From the NCBI GenBank assembly GCA_009695065.1, contig SIBR01000051.1:1-23115 (forward strand): a DNA stretch of 23,115 nt. The letters run 5' to 3'. This DNA is from Opitutus sp. (GTDB lineage: Bacteria > Verrucomicrobiota > Verrucomicrobiae > Opitutales > Opitutaceae). The position numbers and the translations under genes are program-made. Under the pieces are notes generated by a model that was not told where the DNA came from, ran no database searches, and saw only the letters and a program-made list of their open reading frames with translations. Shown in pieces: positions 1-8,671 of the stretch (positions are counted from its first letter, which is position 1; each line of letters begins with the position of its first letter).

Positions 1-1
1 C

Positions 2-1411
2 AACGGCTTCCTCTCGCACAACGATCGCAACACCGACTACTATGTCACCGACGTCCGCGCCAACGCCCGCTTCGCGCTGCTGGAGAGATCCGCGCTCGAT
101 TTCAAGGCGGGTTTCCAGCGTCGCGAACAGGTGATCGATCAGGAGGCGCTGCTCTATCGCTGGAGCTATCTCGGCACGACCGCGCTGCCGCACGATCCGA
201 CGTTCGCCACGTTCGACACGGTGAAGACGGGCCGGCGCATGCCGATCTGGGAGGCGTCGATGATCATCAACGGGCACAAGCCGGTCGTGCCCGCGCTCTG
301 GCGCGAGGACGTTTATTTTCACGAGCAGAACGTCTACACCGGCGACCGCGACGCGGTTGAGACGAGCACGGCGGGTTACTCCATGGTGCAGGGTCGGCTG
401 GGCCGCACGGGCTATCTCGCCGGCGTGCGCACCGAACGGACCGATACCGAGGGCGCGGGCTTCGTGCGCGCACGACGCCCGAGCTCCGCGGCCGAGCAGG
501 CGGCCGATCCGGTCGGCGCCGCGCGGCGCGACTACGCGAACCTCTATCGCGTGACCACCGGCCGGTACACGCAGCCATTTCCGAGCGCGCACCTGACGCA
601 CGATGTTACGCGCAACCTGAAGGCGCGGCTCAGTTGGTCGAACAGTTTCGGCCGCCCGAACATGAGCAATTTCATCCAGACCGAAACGCCCAACGAAGCC
701 GCACAGATCCTCACCGTCAGCAATCCGAGCCTGCTGCCGCAGTCGGCGAAAAACTGGGATGCCGCGCTGGAATATTACTTCGAGCCGGTGGGCAGCCTGT
801 CGGCGGGCTGGTTCCACAAGACGATCAGGGATTACATCGTCACCGGCGTGGAGGTCGGCATTGTGCCCAGCGGCACGAACAACGGCTACGACGGCGAGTA
901 CGCCGGGTTTTCCGAGCGCACCTCGGTCAATGCCGGCACGGCCTACGTGCAGGGCTGGGAATTCAGCTACCAGCAGCAGTTCAGTTTTCTGCCCGGCGCG
1001 CTGAAGGGACTGAGCGCGAGCATCAATTACACGGTCCTCGACACCCACGGCGATTTCGGCGGCACGACGAGCCTGAGCAATGGACAGGTGGCGGGCTTCC
1101 GGCCGCGCACGGCGAACTTCAGTCTCTTCTGGCGGCACCGCGCCGTGAGCGCGCAGGTGCTCGTCAACTACCATGGCGACTATCTCTCGACCTACAGCGC
1201 CGCGAGCCCGGCGCTGAATTTATTTCAAACGAGCCGGACGCTTGTCGACGTCGGCGTCGCCTGGCAGGTGCGCCCGGCAATCAGCCTGACCTGCAACGTG
1301 GCGAATCTCTTCAACGAGCCGCAGGTTTTTTATCGCGGCTACGCCGACCGCATGCAGCGCACGCTAATCAACGGCACGACGATCACCCTCGGCGTCGGCG
1401 GGCGGTTCTAG
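2..1411 (+). CDS. TonB-dependent receptor, C-terminal part (5' end outside window)
   Basis: The reading frame is open from base 2, so the gene starts upstream of the window; the first in-frame ATG at 131 is internal. The 469 visible residues look like the outer-membrane beta-barrel of a TonB-dependent receptor: alternating aromatic and polar strands, the pattern of outer loops rich in Gly/Asn/Thr, a late segment VANLFNEPQVFYRGY typical of the last barrel strands, and a terminal GVGGRF ending in Phe, the signature used for barrel insertion. Such receptors import oligosaccharides or other ligands using TonB energy. The plug and any N-terminal regulatory domain are not visible, so the substrate cannot be read directly. 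The next gene, a sulfatase, is convergent. Together with the sulfatases downstream it suggests a sulfated glycan substrate. This is inference from context. Confidence 0.88.
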   Translation, partial: NGFLSHNDRNTDYYVTDVRANARFALLERSALDFKAGFQRREQVIDQEALLYRWSYLGTTALPHDPTFATFDTVKTGRRMPIWEASMIINGHKPVVPALWREDVYFHEQNVYTGDRDAVETSTAGYSMVQGRLGRTGYLAGVRTERTDTEGAGFVRARRPSSAAEQAADPVGAARRDYANLYRVTTGRYTQPFPSAHLTHDVTRNLKARLSWSNSFGRPNMSNFIQTETPNEAAQILTVSNPSLLPQSAKNWDAALEYYFEPVGSLSAGWFHKTIRDYIVTGVEVGIVPSGTNNGYDGEYAGFSERTSVNAGTAYVQGWEFSYQQQFSFLPGALKGLSASINYTVLDTHGDFGGTTSLSNGQVAGFRPRTANFSLFWRHRAVSAQVLVNYHGDYLSTYSAASPALNLFQTSRTLVDVGVAWQVRPAISLTCNVANLFNEPQVFYRGYADRMQRTLINGTTITLGVGGRF

Positions 1412-1650
1412 GGCGACGAGGATTCGATCGGAAGGTAGGGCCGCGACCTCCGGGCGCGCCACGTGGGCGGGGTGATCTTCTGCACACCAAACCCACCCGA
1501 CCAAGGCAGGCGTTGCCCACGAAACACACGAAAGGTCACGAAAATCAGGCCCGCTTTCGTGTGTTTGGTGTGTTTCGTGAACGATCGATTGGAATCGTCG
1601 GCAGGGTCGCAACACGGCGGCGGCGCCGTTTCGACCCGCTGTCGAAACGA
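1412..1650. other. Intergenic region between convergent genes
   Basis: This gap separates the receptor stop from the stop of the minus-strand sulfatase. No coding sequence is supported. It holds the hairpin repeat annotated separately at 1515-1579, which may serve both sides as a transcription end, although it lacks a clear T tract. Confidence 0.6.
1515..1579. repeat. Hairpin repeat of the GCCCACGAAACACACGAAA type, copy 1
   Basis: The left arm 1522-1534 (AAACACACGAAAG) and right arm 1554-1566 are perfect reverse complements over 13 bp, with a 19-nt loop. Flanking bases extend the similarity: GCCCACG sits to the left, and a second GTGTGTTTCGTG run to the right. A related copy with the same left arm apart from one base is at 6586-6637. 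Both lie in gaps next to sulfatase genes, so this looks like a dispersed REP-like element, not a gene-specific terminator. The family assignment is an inference. Confidence 0.7.
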
Positions 1651-3252
1651 TCACCGGCTCGGCGCTTCGGTCCGGGCCGCCCATTGATCCCATTCGGCCG
1701 CCAGCGCGGCGACGCGCTTCGGATGCGCACTGGCGACGTTTGTCGTCTCCGACCGATCGGTCGCGAGATGGTACAATTCCCAGCGCCGGTCGCTCGCGCC
1801 CCAGACGAGTTTCCATTCGCCCTGCCGCACGGCCCGATTGCCGTAGAGTTCCCAGCAGAGCGTGCGCGGAGACGCTGCGGCGGGTTGTCCGCGGAGGATC
1901 GGCAGCAGGCTTTCGCCCTCGGGCGGCAGCGTCGCCCGGCCGTTGATGGTCGCGGAATGATTTCCGCCGGCGAGTTCAAGCAGGGTCGGGAAGAAGTCGA
2001 CGACGTGACCCGGCACGTGCGTTAGTGCACCCGCGGCGGCGACTCCGGGCCAGCGCACAATCATCGGCGTGCAAATCCCGCCCTCGTAAGTCCAGGTCTT
2101 GTGCCGCCGGAAAGGCGCGTTCTGCGCCCAACCCCAGCCGGGCCCGACAAACTCGTATCCCCGCGCGTCCCCCACCGGCAGGTCGCGGTTGTGCGCGAGG
2201 AACTCCGCCACGTTTTCCGGCCACGTTCCGCAGCCGCCATTGTCGGACAAAAAGAAGACCACCGTATTCCGGCCGGCTTCAGTCGCGTCCAAGGCGGCCA
2301 GCACGCGCCCGACGCCCTGATCGAACCGGTCCACCATCGCGGCATACACCTCCATCCGCTCCTCCTCGCGCTTCCGGGTCGCCGCATCGAGCTTCGCCCA
2401 AGGCGGCACCTCGTACTCGTAACGAAAGCTTCCGGTCTTGCGATCCACGGGCGACAGTTTCGACACGGCGGGATCAATCAGGCCAAGTTCGATCTGGCGC
2501 TGGAAGCGCCGCGCCCGGAGCGCGTCGTAGCCGTCGCGATATTTTCCCCGGTAGCGGGCCACGTCCTCCGCCGGCGCGTGCAGCGGAAAATGCGGCGCGG
2601 TGTAGCAAAGGTGGAGAAAAAACGGCCGGTCCGCCCGGGCCGAGCGCCGGATGAAATCTGCGGCGCGCGCGGAGAACGCGTCGGTCGAATAGAAGTCGCG
2701 CGGGAATTCCGTGACGCGCCGGTCGCCGTCCGCGAACAGTCGGGTGGCGCCGCCGTTGTAGAACTTCGGATCCGGCTGGGCGGGGTTGAAGTGGTTGCTG
2801 GCGCCGTCGAGCAGCCCGTAGTACTCGTCGAACCCGCGGTCGATCGGTCGCAGCGGGGCCTTGCCGCCGAGGTGCCACTTGCCGATCAGTGCCGTCGCGT
2901 ACCCGGCCTGCCGCATCACGTCGCCGATCGTCACCATGTTGTCCCGCAGCAATCCGCCCTTCCCCTGCCGCGGATAGAGTCCGGTCGTCAGCGCCGCCCG
3001 CGTCGTCACGCAGACGGCGCAATTGTAGAATTGGGTGAAGCGCAGCCCCTGCGTCGCCAGGCGATCGAGATTTGGCGTGCGGATTTCCCCGCCGTAGGCG
3101 CCGAGGTCGGAAAACCCCAGATCGTCCGCGAGGATCAGCACGACGTTTGGACGCGTCGCGGGGGCGGCGAATGCGCCGGCTGCGAGGCCGGCAACGGTGG
3201 CGACGACGGTGATGATGCCCGAGAGGCGGAGTCTGACGGCGTATATTTCCAC
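1651..3252 (-). CDS. Exported arylsulfatase-like sulfatase (S1 family)
   Basis: Sulfatases of this alkaline-phosphatase superfamily hydrolyse sulfate esters using a formylglycine made from Cys or Ser. With a GTG start at 3252 the protein has 533 residues. It opens with a signal peptide (hydrophobic GIITVVATVAGLAAGAFA) and then RPNVVLILADDLGFSDLG, which holds the paired metal-binding Asp. The active-site segment is CVTTRAALTTG, with the Cys at about residue 81. Further family marks are GKWHLGG, FFLHLCYTAPHFPLH and FLSDNGG. The open frame continues upstream to an ATG at 3381, but that extension is not signal-peptide-like and would cover most of the divergent intergenic space, so GTG is preferred; no clear Shine-Dalgarno sequence supports either start. 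The active-site motif has Thr where Pro, Ala or Ser is usual. It is divergent from the next sulfatase. Confidence 0.93.
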   Translation of the reverse strand: MEIYAVRLRLSGIITVVATVAGLAAGAFAAPATRPNVVLILADDLGFSDLGAYGGEIRTPNLDRLATQGLRFTQFYNCAVCVTTRAALTTGLYPRQGKGGLLRDNMVTIGDVMRQAGYATALIGKWHLGGKAPLRPIDRGFDEYYGLLDGASNHFNPAQPDPKFYNGGATRLFADGDRRVTEFPRDFYSTDAFSARAADFIRRSARADRPFFLHLCYTAPHFPLHAPAEDVARYRGKYRDGYDALRARRFQRQIELGLIDPAVSKLSPVDRKTGSFRYEYEVPPWAKLDAATRKREEERMEVYAAMVDRFDQGVGRVLAALDATEAGRNTVVFFLSDNGGCGTWPENVAEFLAHNRDLPVGDARGYEFVGPGWGWAQNAPFRRHKTWTYEGGICTPMIVRWPGVAAAGALTHVPGHVVDFFPTLLELAGGNHSATINGRATLPPEGESLLPILRGQPAAASPRTLCWELYGNRAVRQGEWKLVWGASDRRWELYHLATDRSETTNVASAHPKRVAALAAEWDQWAARTEAPSR

Positions 3253-3409
3253 GGAGGTAGCGTTGGGGGTTCGACTGCAACTTCGAGCGTCGACCTGAAA
3301 GAGGAGCGACCGATCAAATCGCGGGAAACGCCGGGCGTGGCAATTCCTTTGGCGGAATCCCCCGAATTTCGCGTTTGGCACGGCTGCGCGGTCAATCTAT
3401 TCGGGCACC
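3253..3409. promoter_or_regulatory. Divergent promoter region between two sulfatases
   Basis: These 157 bases separate two divergently transcribed sulfatase genes and must hold the promoters of both, if the GTG start of the minus-strand gene is right. I could not assign convincing -35/-10 boxes or an operator in this GC-rich stretch. Confidence 0.5.
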
Positions 3410-4846
3410 ATGCGAACCCACCTCGCACGGCTGCGGTTTCTCCCGGCTATCGTTGGCCTGACGGGCATGGCCGCGTCCGTTTCCGGCCAGACCCCAGGGC
3501 GCGACCGGCCGCCAAACATCGTTCTGATCGTCAGCGACGATCAGGGCTTCGATTTGGGCGCCTACGGTTCGACGCAGTTTGTGACGCCGCATCTCGACCG
3601 GATGGCGGCGGAGGGCGTTCGGGCCACAAACTTCTACGTCACCGCCTCGGTCTGCACCCCTTCGCGCAGCGGGTTGATCACGGGGCGCTATCCCCAGCGC
3701 AACGGCACCTACGAGATGATCACCAATGTGAACTCCGCGATGAGCGTGGCAGAGTACGCCATCTCGCCGGAGATGACGCTGGGTCTCGACGTGCGGGAAA
3801 AAACGATCGGCGACGTGTTGCGGACCGCCGGCTACACCAGCGCCGTGATCGGCAAATGGGATCTCGGCCAGGCGCGCCGTTTCCTGCCGCTGCAGCGCGG
3901 ATTCGATTTTTTCGTCGGACACGGCAACAACGGGATCGATTACTACACGCACGAACGCTACGGCGCGCCGTCGCTGTTTCGCGGCAACGCGCTTTCGTCG
4001 GCCGATCGCGGCACCTATGCGACGGAGATTTTCCGGCGCGAGGCGGTCGGGTTCATCCGGCGCAGCCGGGAGCGGCCGTTCTTCCTCTATCTGCCGTTCA
4101 ACGCGCCGCACGCGGCCTCGACGCTCGGCACGAAGGACGGAGTGAAGGAAAGCTGGCAGGTGCCGGAAAAATATCTGCGGAAGTACTATCCCGATCGCGA
4201 TCCGGCCAACCCGGAGACGCGGTATGCCGCGATGATCTCGGCGATGGACGAGGCGATCGGCGAAGTCTTCGCGACGCTGCGGGAACTGCGGCTCGAGCGC
4301 ACGACGCTCGTGCTGTTTCTCGCCGACAACGGCCGGCGGGGCGCAAACGTCGACGGCGTGCGACTGCGCGGTGGCAAGGCAAGCGGCTTCGAGGGTGGGC
4401 TGCGCGTGCCGTTTATCGCGTGGTGGCCCGGGGTGATTCCCGGCGGACGGGTCATCCCTGATTTTCTCACCGCGCTCGAAATCCTGCCCACGCTCGCGGC
4501 GGTCGGCGGCGCCGGCGCGCCCGACGTGCACCTCGACGGCTTCAACCTGCTCCCGGTGCTGCTGGGCAAAATGCCGTCGCCGCGCCGCGAAATGTTCTGG
4601 GACTGGCCGCGCGCCTACCAGGCGGCCCGCGTCGATCATTTTAAGTGGGTGTCGTACGTGCCGCTGGCGAACCGGGACAACGTTCCACCGAAGGAGGAGC
4701 TGTTCGACCTCTCGGTCGATCCCGGCGAGCAGCACAACCTCGCCTCGGAAAAGCCGGAGCTGCTCGCCCGGCTGCGGTCGCGTTTCGCGAGCTGGAAGGC
4801 CGAGATGGACGCCGCCGAACCGCGCGGACCGTTCCGGAATTACTGA
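3410..4846 (+). CDS. Exported sulfatase (S1 family) with GKWD variant
   Basis: The 478-residue protein starts at ATG 3410 with a short signal peptide (FLPAIVGLTGMAASVSG). Next come PPNIVLIVSDDQGFDLGAYG with the metal-binding acidic pair, and a canonical formylglycine motif SVCTPSRSGLITGRYP with the Cys at about residue 82. Later family marks are FFLYLPFNAPH, LFLADNG and a GGKASGFEGGLRVPF loop that closes the active site. The usual GKWHLG is GKWDLG here (Asp at about residue 151), so a residue that is normally a His contacting sulfate is changed. The substrate is unknown; the protein should act in the periplasm or outside the cell after Cys-to-formylglycine conversion by an enzyme coded elsewhere. 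It is convergent with the sulfatase at 5038-6483 and divergent from the one at 1651-3252. Confidence 0.94.
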   Translation: MRTHLARLRFLPAIVGLTGMAASVSGQTPGRDRPPNIVLIVSDDQGFDLGAYGSTQFVTPHLDRMAAEGVRATNFYVTASVCTPSRSGLITGRYPQRNGTYEMITNVNSAMSVAEYAISPEMTLGLDVREKTIGDVLRTAGYTSAVIGKWDLGQARRFLPLQRGFDFFVGHGNNGIDYYTHERYGAPSLFRGNALSSADRGTYATEIFRREAVGFIRRSRERPFFLYLPFNAPHAASTLGTKDGVKESWQVPEKYLRKYYPDRDPANPETRYAAMISAMDEAIGEVFATLRELRLERTTLVLFLADNGRRGANVDGVRLRGGKASGFEGGLRVPFIAWWPGVIPGGRVIPDFLTALEILPTLAAVGGAGAPDVHLDGFNLLPVLLGKMPSPRREMFWDWPRAYQAARVDHFKWVSYVPLANRDNVPPKEELFDLSVDPGEQHNLASEKPELLARLRSRFASWKAEMDAAEPRGPFRNY

Positions 4847-5037
4847 CCCCATTCTTCTGACCCTCTCCGTGTCCGACCCTTCCAACGAAAGGAAAGCGTG
4901 AAATTCCAGCCGGCTGGCATCCGCACGACGGTCAGCACCCGGCCGCACGTCCGGTTCATTTGGCAGAGGGTCAAAGGAATGAAGACTTCAGATCGGTTTG
5001 TCTCATTCGCAACCGTCACCGGCAGCGCTCTCCCCGT
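4847..5037. other. Intergenic region between convergent sulfatases
   Basis: No gene is supported in these 191 bases. They contain a 9-bp inverted repeat, TGACCCTCT at 4858-4866 and AGAGGGTCA at 4965-4973, with a 98-nt spacer. The spacing is too long for a simple terminator. Confidence 0.5.
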
Positions 5038-6483
5038 CTACGGTTTCGCCGGCGGCCCGGCGGTCAATCCGGCGGACTTGATGCGCGGGGTGAACCAAGC
5101 GTCGAGTTTTTGCTGCAGCTCGGCCAGCACCACCCGGTGCTCCGGCTGTGACGACAAATCTCGCAGCTCGTGCGGATCGTCGGCAAGGTCGAAGAGCTGG
5201 CGGCGGTTCAGGTGCGAGTAGGTGATGAGTTTCCAGCGCTCCGTCCGCACCATCCGCTGAACCGGCGGTTCGGCCCCGGGCGTCGGCTTGTGCCAGTAGG
5301 CGTAGACCTCCGGGTGGATCTCCTGCGCGAGACCGGCGAGCACGGGCCCGAAGCTCCGGCCTTCGACCGTCGCCGGAATCGGAACGCCCGCCAGCTCGCA
5401 GACTGTCGGGTAGAGGTCGCGCAGATAAACCTGGGCGGGGAACCGCCGGTCGCGCGGGAGCCCGGGGCCCGCGAGAATCAGCGGCACGCCAATCGTATGT
5501 TCGTACATGTTCTGTTTGCCCATCAGTCCGTGGCTCCCGTTCGCCATGCCGTGGTCGCTCGTGAAGATGATGATCGTGTCCCGATCCTTCCCGGTCGCCC
5601 GCAGCGCTTCGCGCAGCCGCCCGACCTGAGCGTCGAGGTGAGAGATCACCGCGTAAACGGCGGCAATGTTGGCGCGCACCTCGTCGGGATGGCGGGGAAG
5701 CGGAAGAAGATCCTCGTCGCCGCCTGTCCGGTTGCCGTGATCGAACGGGTGCTCCGGCAGGAAATTCGGCGGGAGCGGAATCGTCGCCGGATCGTATTTC
5801 TTTTCGTAGCCCGGCGGAAAATGGAGCGGAAAATGTGGCGCGGTGAAATTGACGTGCAGAAAAAACGGGCGGTCCGGCCGGCGCTCGATGAACCCGATCG
5901 CCGCGTCGGCGATGTGCCGGTCGGTGAGCGGCGTCAGCCCCACGCCTTTTTCCAGCTCGGGCACGCCCGCATTGGTCTTGAACGTCCAGCCGTTGTAGCC
6001 GTTCGCGGCGCGGCCGTGGTACGCTTTCTGGACCGTGAGCGGCCGGCCGGCGGCGCCTCCGCCGGAAAAGAGCCCGCGCGTCTCCTCGTAGCCGCGCGTT
6101 TGCGGCGTGCCGTCGTTCATCCACTTGCCCGAGTACCAGGTGTTATACCCCGCCTGCCGCATCGCCGTCGCCCAATGCACCATCGCGGGATCGATCGCTC
6201 CGCCGAAGGGCGGCGAGCCGTTGCGGAAACCGCTCGCGCCCGTGAGAATTTCCGCGCGGCTCGGGACGCAGAGCGGGTTGGCCGTAATCGCCCGCCTGAA
6301 GGACGCGCCGTCGCGGACGAGGCGATCGAGACTCGGCGTTTCGATCGCACGGTTGCCGAGGGCGCGGATGGTGTCCGGCGGCTGATCGTCGGCCACGATG
6401 AGCAGGACATTCGGCGGCCGCGGGCTCGCGGCGGTGAGCGCCGCGAACCCAAGGGACGTGAGGAGGGCGAAGCGCGCGATCAT
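5038..6483 (-). CDS. Exported sulfatase (S1 family, GKWMNDG type)
   Basis: Starting at ATG 6483 the protein has 481 residues: a signal peptide (MIARFALLTSLGFAALTAAS), then PPNVLLIVADDQPPDTIRAL with the metal-binding pair, and a canonical formylglycine motif LCVPSRAEILTG with the Cys at about residue 72. It also has YSGKWMNDG, FFLHVNFTAPHFPLH, IIIFTSDHGMANGSHGLMGK and a C-terminal DLADDPHELRDLS segment, as in secreted sulfatases of planctomycetes and verrucomicrobia. The open frame reaches ATG 6669, but the 62 extra residues are not signal-like and read through the hairpin repeat at 6586-6637, so the later start is preferred. The substrate is unknown. Its stop faces the stop of the sulfatase at 3410-4846. 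It belongs to a different sulfatase group from its three neighbours, judging by the active-site surroundings. Confidence 0.94.
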   Translation of the reverse strand: MIARFALLTSLGFAALTAASPRPPNVLLIVADDQPPDTIRALGNRAIETPSLDRLVRDGASFRRAITANPLCVPSRAEILTGASGFRNGSPPFGGAIDPAMVHWATAMRQAGYNTWYSGKWMNDGTPQTRGYEETRGLFSGGGAAGRPLTVQKAYHGRAANGYNGWTFKTNAGVPELEKGVGLTPLTDRHIADAAIGFIERRPDRPFFLHVNFTAPHFPLHFPPGYEKKYDPATIPLPPNFLPEHPFDHGNRTGGDEDLLPLPRHPDEVRANIAAVYAVISHLDAQVGRLREALRATGKDRDTIIIFTSDHGMANGSHGLMGKQNMYEHTIGVPLILAGPGLPRDRRFPAQVYLRDLYPTVCELAGVPIPATVEGRSFGPVLAGLAQEIHPEVYAYWHKPTPGAEPPVQRMVRTERWKLITYSHLNRRQLFDLADDPHELRDLSSQPEHRVVLAELQQKLDAWFTPRIKSAGLTAGPPAKP

Positions 6484-6809
6484 CGGGGATCGTGATTTCG
6501 CGAATTTGCCGGAAAAGGCAACCGGAAGAGCAGACGGACACTCCCTGATTACGACAGCCGAAAAACGCCGAACGAGACAGGGTTTGCCCACGAAATACAC
6601 GAAGAGAGGCGGGGCTGGTTTTCGGGTGTTTCGTGGTGAAACCTCCGGGTTCCGGCAAAGCGGGTCCATCCTTCCCGTTCCTCCCGCTCCAGCTCCGTAC
6701 GCGGCGGCCTTGTCTTTTCGTTAGACAAGCGTTCGGCCATTGCCTGCCACGCCCGGCCGCCGCACGATGCAGACTGGTGCCGTTGCGTTTTCCCCTTCCG
6801 GCTCCGGCC
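6484..6809. promoter_or_regulatory. Divergent intergenic region with a hairpin repeat
   Basis: These 326 bases lie between the start of a minus-strand sulfatase and the start of the plus-strand propeller protein, so both promoters should be here. The only structure I can see is the second copy of the hairpin repeat at 6586-6637. No promoter boxes were assigned with confidence and no additional gene is supported. Confidence 0.5.
6586..6637. repeat. Hairpin repeat of the GCCCACGAAACACACGAAA type, copy 2
   Basis: The left arm 6589-6603 (CACGAAATACACGAA) pairs with 6621-6635 over 15 positions with two mismatches, leaving a 17-nt loop. The start GCCCACGAAATACACGAA matches copy 1 (1515-1532) except for one base. 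A shared arm sequence with different loops fits a dispersed REP-like element. Confidence 0.62.
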
Positions 6810-8441
6810 ATGAAATCCCCCGCTCTCGCGATCCTCTTCCTCCTTGGCGTTTCGGCCGCCGTGGCCGAGACCCTCTACAACGGCATCGTGCTCCCCGTGC
6901 CCTGGCCGCCGCGCCGCTCCATCGAGGAACTGCGCCGCGGCGACGTGATGGCCGTGCCTTATCTGAAAACCCCGCCGGCGGTGATTCCCATCGACGTCGG
7001 CCGGCAGCTTTTGGTCGACGACTTCCTGATTCAGGAAACGACGCTGAAGCGAACGTTTCACAAGACCCAGCCGTACGACGGCAATCCCGTTCTCCGTCCT
7101 GACAAACGCTGGGAGCGGATTTATCAGAACCCGAAGACGGCGATGGCGTTTTCCGACGGCGCTTGGTGGGACCCGAAGGATCAGCTCTTCAAGATGTGGT
7201 ACATGGCCGCGTCGTTCGGCTGCACCGCATATGCAACGTCGAGGGACGGACTGCACTGGGACAAACCGGTGCTCGATGTCCGGCCGCGCACCAACATCGT
7301 CATGCTCTCGACGCAGCGCGATTCGTCGACCATCTGGCTGGACCACGAGGCGACCGACCCGGCGCAACGCTGGAAATTTTTTCAGTTCAACCGCGACAGC
7401 TACATGGGCACCGTCCACACCTCGCCGGATGGCATCCACTGGTCGGAGCCGGTGTGGACCGGCTACTGCGCGGACCGGACGACGTTTTTCCATAATCCTT
7501 TTCGGAAGAAATGGGTCTTCAGCCTGCGCGACGAGGCGTTCAAGGGGCCGTGGGATTACAAGAGCCGGCCGGTGAAACCGATCGGCCGCAGCCGCCGCTA
7601 CGTGGAGGCGGATGATTTCGTGCCGGGATCGAAGTGGCAAACCTTCGCCGGCGGCCGCGAGTGGCAGCCCGGCGAGCCGGTCCACTGGCTCGCCAGCGAC
7701 CGGCTGGATTCGGTCGGCATTCCCGAGGGCGAGATGAAAGCGGAGCTCTACAACTTCGATGCGACGCCGTACGAAAGCCTGATGCTCGGGCTGTTCAGCA
7801 TCCTGCACGACAACTCGCGCGCAGGCCGGCCGAAGATCAACGACATCGGTTTTGGTTTCAGCCGCGACGGGTTTCACTGGGACCGCCCGTTTCGCGAAGC
7901 CGTGATTCCGGTCGCCGACGACGCGAAGGCCTGGAACGTCGCGAACATCCAGTCGGTCGGCGGCGGCTGCTGCATCGTCGGTGACAAGCTGTATTTCTAT
8001 CACAGCGGCCGCAGCTCAGGGCTGGAGCAGACCGGCGTCGCCTTCCTCCGCCGCGATGGCTTCGCCTCGATGGACGGGACGGGCGCGCTGACTACGCGTC
8101 CCGTGCGTTTTTCGGGAAAGCACCTGTTCGTGAATGCCGCCGCCGCGGCCCCGGGCGAAGTGCGGGCGGAGATCATTGGGGCGGACGGACGCGTCGTCAC
8201 GCCGTTCAGCGCGGCAAATTGCGAGCCGGTGACAGGTGACCGTACGAAGGCGCCGCTGCGTTGGAAAGGCGCGGCCGATCTCTCCGCGGTCGCCGGTCAG
8301 CCGGTGCGGATTCGTTTTCAGGTGAAGAACGGCAGTCTCTTCGCCTTTTGGGTGAGCCCGGATGCGAGTGGTGCCAGCCACGGCTACGTGGCCGCCGGCG
8401 GCCCGGGATTCACGGGAGCGAGGGACACCAAGGGGCGATAG
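6810..8441 (+). CDS. Secreted five-bladed beta-propeller glycosidase-like protein
   Basis: ATG 6810 gives 543 residues with a clean signal peptide (MKSPALAILFLLGVSAAVA). The segment RQLLVDDFLIQETTLKRTFH is typical of large exported proteins in planctomycetes and verrucomicrobia that resemble GH32/GH43 propellers. Three related blade motifs are visible: SRDGLHWDKP (about residue 144), SPDGIHWSEP (about 205) and SRDGFHWDRP (about 350). The last 130 residues, with regular beta-strand character (VRIRFQVKNGSLFAFWVS), look like an accessory beta-sandwich. I cannot point to a canonical GH32 NDPNG nucleophile motif, so the reaction and substrate are unproved. It stands alone on the plus strand, divergent from a sulfatase, which suggests a role on the same sulfated glycan. 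Longer in-frame starts reach back to 6633 but lack signal-peptide character. Confidence 0.82.
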   Translation: MKSPALAILFLLGVSAAVAETLYNGIVLPVPWPPRRSIEELRRGDVMAVPYLKTPPAVIPIDVGRQLLVDDFLIQETTLKRTFHKTQPYDGNPVLRPDKRWERIYQNPKTAMAFSDGAWWDPKDQLFKMWYMAASFGCTAYATSRDGLHWDKPVLDVRPRTNIVMLSTQRDSSTIWLDHEATDPAQRWKFFQFNRDSYMGTVHTSPDGIHWSEPVWTGYCADRTTFFHNPFRKKWVFSLRDEAFKGPWDYKSRPVKPIGRSRRYVEADDFVPGSKWQTFAGGREWQPGEPVHWLASDRLDSVGIPEGEMKAELYNFDATPYESLMLGLFSILHDNSRAGRPKINDIGFGFSRDGFHWDRPFREAVIPVADDAKAWNVANIQSVGGGCCIVGDKLYFYHSGRSSGLEQTGVAFLRRDGFASMDGTGALTTRPVRFSGKHLFVNAAAAAPGEVRAEIIGADGRVVTPFSAANCEPVTGDRTKAPLRWKGAADLSAVAGQPVRIRFQVKNGSLFAFWVSPDASGASHGYVAAGGPGFTGARDTKGR

Positions 8442-8671
8442 CGCGACGGGAAACGACCACGTGCCTGAGAAAGAGACAAGTGCCAGCCCGGGGGCGAAAT
8501 CAACGGTATCCGGTATCCACGTTAGAGTGACAAATCGCATGGGCCGGAGGCCGGGCGGGAATCGCGCAGGAAGCGGTCGGTGCGGTTTTGGAAGGCGCCG
8601 GGACGTTAGAGATAGGCCTCAAGCCTGAGCCGGAAGAGCGGCAGGGCCTCGTGCCACGTCGTGCAGAAAAC

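Noticed and set aside
3375..3395. TTGGCACGGCTGCGC resembling a sigma-54 promoter upstream of the sulfatase at 3410
   Set aside because: The -12 part has the wrong spacing and lacks TTGC, so the match is only to the -24 half.
2101..4461. A long plus-strand open frame running antisense to one sulfatase and out of frame through another
   Set aside because: It arises from high GC and strong codon bias of the real genes. Its product has no domain character and crosses two well-supported sulfatase genes.
3392..4948. A 518-codon minus-strand open frame over the sulfatase at 3410-4846
   Set aside because: The plus-strand frame holds all sulfatase motifs. The antisense product is Arg/His-rich with no recognisable fold.
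2585..5880. Short DNA similarity between about 2585-2640 and 5825-5880
   Set aside because: Both encode the conserved sulfatase segment FFLH...TAPHFPLH in paralogous genes, so this is protein-level conservation and not a mobile repeat.
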